From positions 1-64,000 of the forward strand of contig CAMBYH010000004.1 of NCBI GenBank assembly GCA_945872065.1: 64,000 bases of DNA, written 5' to 3'. The DNA comes from Arsukibacterium tuosuense (GTDB lineage Bacteria > Pseudomonadota > Gammaproteobacteria > Steroidobacterales > GCA-2729495). A program made the translations under genes and the position numbers. The notes beneath the pieces are model-generated. The model worked only from the letters and a program-made list of their open reading frames with translations, was not told the DNA's origin and made no database searches. Shown in pieces: positions 61,839 through 64,000 of this stretch. The stretch's first letter is position 1. Each line of letters starts with the position of its first letter.

Positions 61839-64000
61839 GCGCCTACGCAGAACTCCACTGCATCAGCAACTTCACGTTTCTGCGGGGAGCATCGCACCCG
61901 GCCGAACTGGTGGGCCGAGCCGCAGCCCTCGGGTACCGCGCCCTTGCGCTCACCGACGAGTGTTCCGTAGCTGGCATCGTCCGGGCACATGTAGCAGCGC
62001 GAGATCATGCCCTGCGGTTGCTCATCGGCAGCGAGTTTCGCCTCGCCGATGGCCTGTGTCTGGTGGTCCTGGCTGCCGACCGGGAAGGCTACGCCGCACT
62101 GTGCGGGCTCATTACCCGTGGACGCCGGGCGGCGGAGAAGGGGTCCTACCTCGTCGTGCGCAGTGACTTCGAGCAGCTGCCAGCCGGTTGCCTGGTTCTG
62201 TGGCTGCCACCCGAGTTTCCTGAGTCCCGGGATGCCAGCTGGCTACAGAAACATTTTAGTGGGCGCATCTGGCTGGCGGTGGAGCTGCATGCGGACGGCG
62301 ACGAAGCGAGCCGTCGGACCCAGCTGGTGGCATTCGCCGAAGAGGCTGGTATTCCACCGGTGGCTGCCGGTGCTGTCCACATGCACGTACGGGGTCGCCG
62401 GGCAATGCAGGACACCCTCACGGCGATTCGCCGTAAATCGCCACTAGGGAGCAGCTCGACGGGCCTCTATCCCAATGGGGAGCGACATCTCAGGACCCTC
62501 ACTGAGTTGCAGCGGATCTATCCCGACCCGTTACTCGCGGCTACGGTGCAGATCGCGGAGCGCATGCATTTCTCCCTCGATGAACTGCGCTACCAGTATC
62601 CCCGCGAGCTGGTACCCCCCGGCCACACACCCGCCAGCTGGTTGCGCTATCGAACCCTGCAGGGCGTGGGGGAGCGCTGGCCTGCAGGCGCTTCGCCGGA
62701 CATTCTCAAGCTGGTTGACCGGGAGCTGCAGCTGATCAGTGAGCTGCGTTACGAGGCCTACTTTCTTACGGTGGACGACCTCGTCTGCTTCGCCCGCAGC
62801 CAGGGCATCCTCTGCCAGGGGCGCGGGTCGGCGGCAAATTCCGCTGTGTGTTTCTGCCTGGGGATAACCGAGGTGGATCCCGCCCACATGTCGCTGCTCT
62901 TCGAGCGCTTCATGTCACGGGAGCGTAATGAGCCCCCCGACATCGACGTGGATTTTGAGCACGAGCGGCGGGAGGAGGTGATCCAGTACATCTATACCCG
63001 CTATGGTCGGGACCGGGCGGCGCTGACAGCTACCGTGATCACTTACTGTCCCCGGAGCGCCCTGCGTGATGTGGGCCGGGCTCTCGGCTTGTCCGAGGCA
63101 CAGCTCAGCCGGGTTACGCGCAATCTGCATTGGTGGGATGGCCGGTCGGTGGCGCCTGAACGCATCCGGGAGGCAGGCTTTGATCCGGCCAGCCCACTGA
63201 TGCACCGACTGGTGATGCTGGTGGGGCAGCTGATCGGCTTCCCCCGGCATCTTTCCCAGCATGTGGGCGGGTTTGTGATTGCCGAGGAGCCTCTGTGCCG
63301 GCTGGTCCCCATCGAGAACGCATCCATGGTGGACCGGACAGTTATCCAGTGGGACAAGGATGACCTGGATGAGATGGGCCTGCTCAAGGTGGATGTGCTC
63401 GCGCTGGGCATGCTCTCGGCTATCCGCCGCACTTTTACATTATTACGGGAGCACAAGGGGCGTGAGCTTTCCCTGCATACCGTGCCAGCTGAAGATCCCG
63501 CGGTTTACGCCATGATTTCCCGGGCTGACACCATGGGCGTTTTTCAGATTGAGTCCCGGGCCCAGATGGCCATGTTGCCGAGACTGAAACCCCGGACTTA
63601 CTACGACCTGGTCATCGAGGTGGCCATCATCCGGCCGGGACCAATCCAGGGGGACATGGTCCATCCTTACCTGCGACGCCGGAACGGGGAGGAGCCGGTG
63701 ACGTATCCCAGTCCGGAAGTGCGCCAGGTGCTGGAGCGCACGCTCGGCGTGCCCATCTTCCAGGAACAGGTCATGCAACTGGCGGTCGTGGCGGCCGGGT
63801 TCACACCGGGCGAGGCTGATCAACTGCGCCGGGCCATGGCCGCCTGGCGCCGCCGTGGTGGCCTCGGTCACTTCGAGGAGCGACTGATTGCCGGTATGCA
63901 GGCCCGCAACTATTCCATGGAGTTCGCCCGCCAGATATTCAACCAGATCTGTGGTTTTGGTGAGTACGGTTTTCCCGAGTCCCATGCTGCCAGCTTCGCG
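61835..64000 (+). CDS. dnaE2: Error-prone DNA polymerase DnaE2 (ImuC), 3' end outside window
   Basis: The GTG at 61835 opens 722 codons without a stop to the window edge; DnaE2 proteins are about 1000-1050 aa, so roughly 70% is present. The N-terminal PHP domain begins [20 protein letters not shown], the DnaE2 form of this domain. Polymerase active-site segments are [39 protein letters not shown] (two catalytic Asp), [14 protein letters not shown] and [19 protein letters not shown]. It is the translesion polymerase of the ImuA-ImuB-DnaE2 mutasome. Confidence 0.95.
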   Translation, partial: MSAYAELHCISNFTFLRGASHPAELVGRAAALGYRALALTDECSVAGIVRAHVAARDHALRLLIGSEFRLADGLCLVVLAADREGYAALCGLITRGRRAAEKGSYLVVRSDFEQLPAGCLVLWLPPEFPESRDASWLQKHFSGRIWLAVELHADGDEASRRTQLVAFAEEAGIPPVAAGAVHMHVRGRRAMQDTLTAIRRKSPLGSSSTGLYPNGERHLRTLTELQRIYPDPLLAATVQIAERMHFSLDELRYQYPRELVPPGHTPASWLRYRTLQGVGERWPAGASPDILKLVDRELQLISELRYEAYFLTVDDLVCFARSQGILCQGRGSAANSAVCFCLGITEVDPAHMSLLFERFMSRERNEPPDIDVDFEHERREEVIQYIYTRYGRDRAALTATVITYCPRSALRDVGRALGLSEAQLSRVTRNLHWWDGRSVAPERIREAGFDPASPLMHRLVMLVGQLIGFPRHLSQHVGGFVIAEEPLCRLVPIENASMVDRTVIQWDKDDLDEMGLLKVDVLALGMLSAIRRTFTLLREHKGRELSLHTVPAEDPAVYAMISRADTMGVFQIESRAQMAMLPRLKPRTYYDLVIEVAIIRPGPIQGDMVHPYLRRRNGEEPVTYPSPEVRQVLERTLGVPIFQEQVMQLAVVAAGFTPGEADQLRRAMAAWRRRGGLGHFEERLIAGMQARNYSMEFARQIFNQICGFGEYGFPESHAASFA

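Noticed and set aside
1-64000. Search for CRISPR arrays, tRNA/rRNA genes, insertion sequences and prophage genes
   Set aside because: No regularly spaced repeats, cloverleaf-like sequences, transposase or phage structural genes were recognised; only short palindromic repeats were found.

Overview
This window is 64 kb of a high-GC gammaproteobacterial chromosome. It is almost entirely coding and holds housekeeping genes: no rRNA, tRNA, CRISPR, prophage or insertion sequence is visible. Much of the gene order (nagZ / MTIP / mfd / lolCDE / comEC / exbBD / lpxK / kdsB / ptp / rne / rluC / maf / yceD / rpmF / plsX, with lexA nearby) recalls the Pseudomonas arrangement. The Lpp-type lipoprotein with a Cys-Cys C-terminus and several gene losses from the usual operons suggest a lineage nearer Chromatiales or Xanthomonadales-like groups. 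Genus cannot be fixed from sequence reading alone.

Layout, left to right. 1-5 kb: a truncated Mth938-like gene divergent from recJ, then prfB (with the classical programmed +1 frameshift site) and lysS, then a small unknown gene bracketed by two inverted REP-like elements. 5-10.3 kb: ygfZ divergent from sdhCDAB-sdhE-ygfX, i.e. succinate dehydrogenase with its flavinylation factor. 10.3-18.4 kb: rpoE-rseA-rseB envelope-stress genes behind a sigma-E-type promoter, a small glutaredoxin, then lepB-DUF4845-rnc-era-recO-pdxJ-acpS and an exonuclease. 18.4-22.6 kb: rlmD, a small L,D-transpeptidase, nagZ, a hypoxanthine-type phosphoribosyltransferase and a methylthioinosine-type phosphorylase (cell-wall recycling and purine salvage). 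22.7-31.8 kb is the most accessory-like stretch: a PAS plus degenerate GGDEF protein, a divergent HupE/UreJ-DUF4198 pair (possible metal handling), a UPF0182 membrane protein, an MFS transporter with a SCO1/SenC protein, and a TorF-type porin behind a near-consensus sigma-54 promoter. 31.8-50.6 kb: mfd, an exported unknown protein, sfsA, the Lol lipoprotein-release transporter, DUF2062, comEC, exbB-exbD, msbA-lpxK-kdsB (lipid A/LPS), a low-molecular-weight phosphatase and rne. 50.6-58.6 kb: the long rne leader, rluC, maf, then yceD-rpmF-plsX-fabH running into a DASS transporter and an L,D-transpeptidase, which faces a Braun-type lipoprotein gene. 58.6-64 kb: lexA behind two LexA boxes, followed by imuA, imuB and dnaE2 (cut by the window end), the SOS mutagenesis cassette.

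Three themes link the genes. First, envelope construction and surveillance: RpoE/RseA/RseB, LepB, Lol, MsbA/LpxK/KdsB, two L,D-transpeptidases, the Lpp-like anchor and NagZ. Second, translation and RNA metabolism: PrfB, LysS, RNase III, Era, RlmD, RluC, RNase E, L32. Third, DNA repair: RecJ, RecO, Mfd, LexA and the ImuA/ImuB/DnaE2 mutasome. The best candidates for a second look are the palindrome-rich gap between the L,D-transpeptidase and the lipoprotein, the REP-bracketed small gene, the divergent HupE/DUF4198 pair whose predicted mature proteins both start with histidine, and the sigma-54 promoter of the orphan TorF porin. I did not find a clearly new defence or mobile system.
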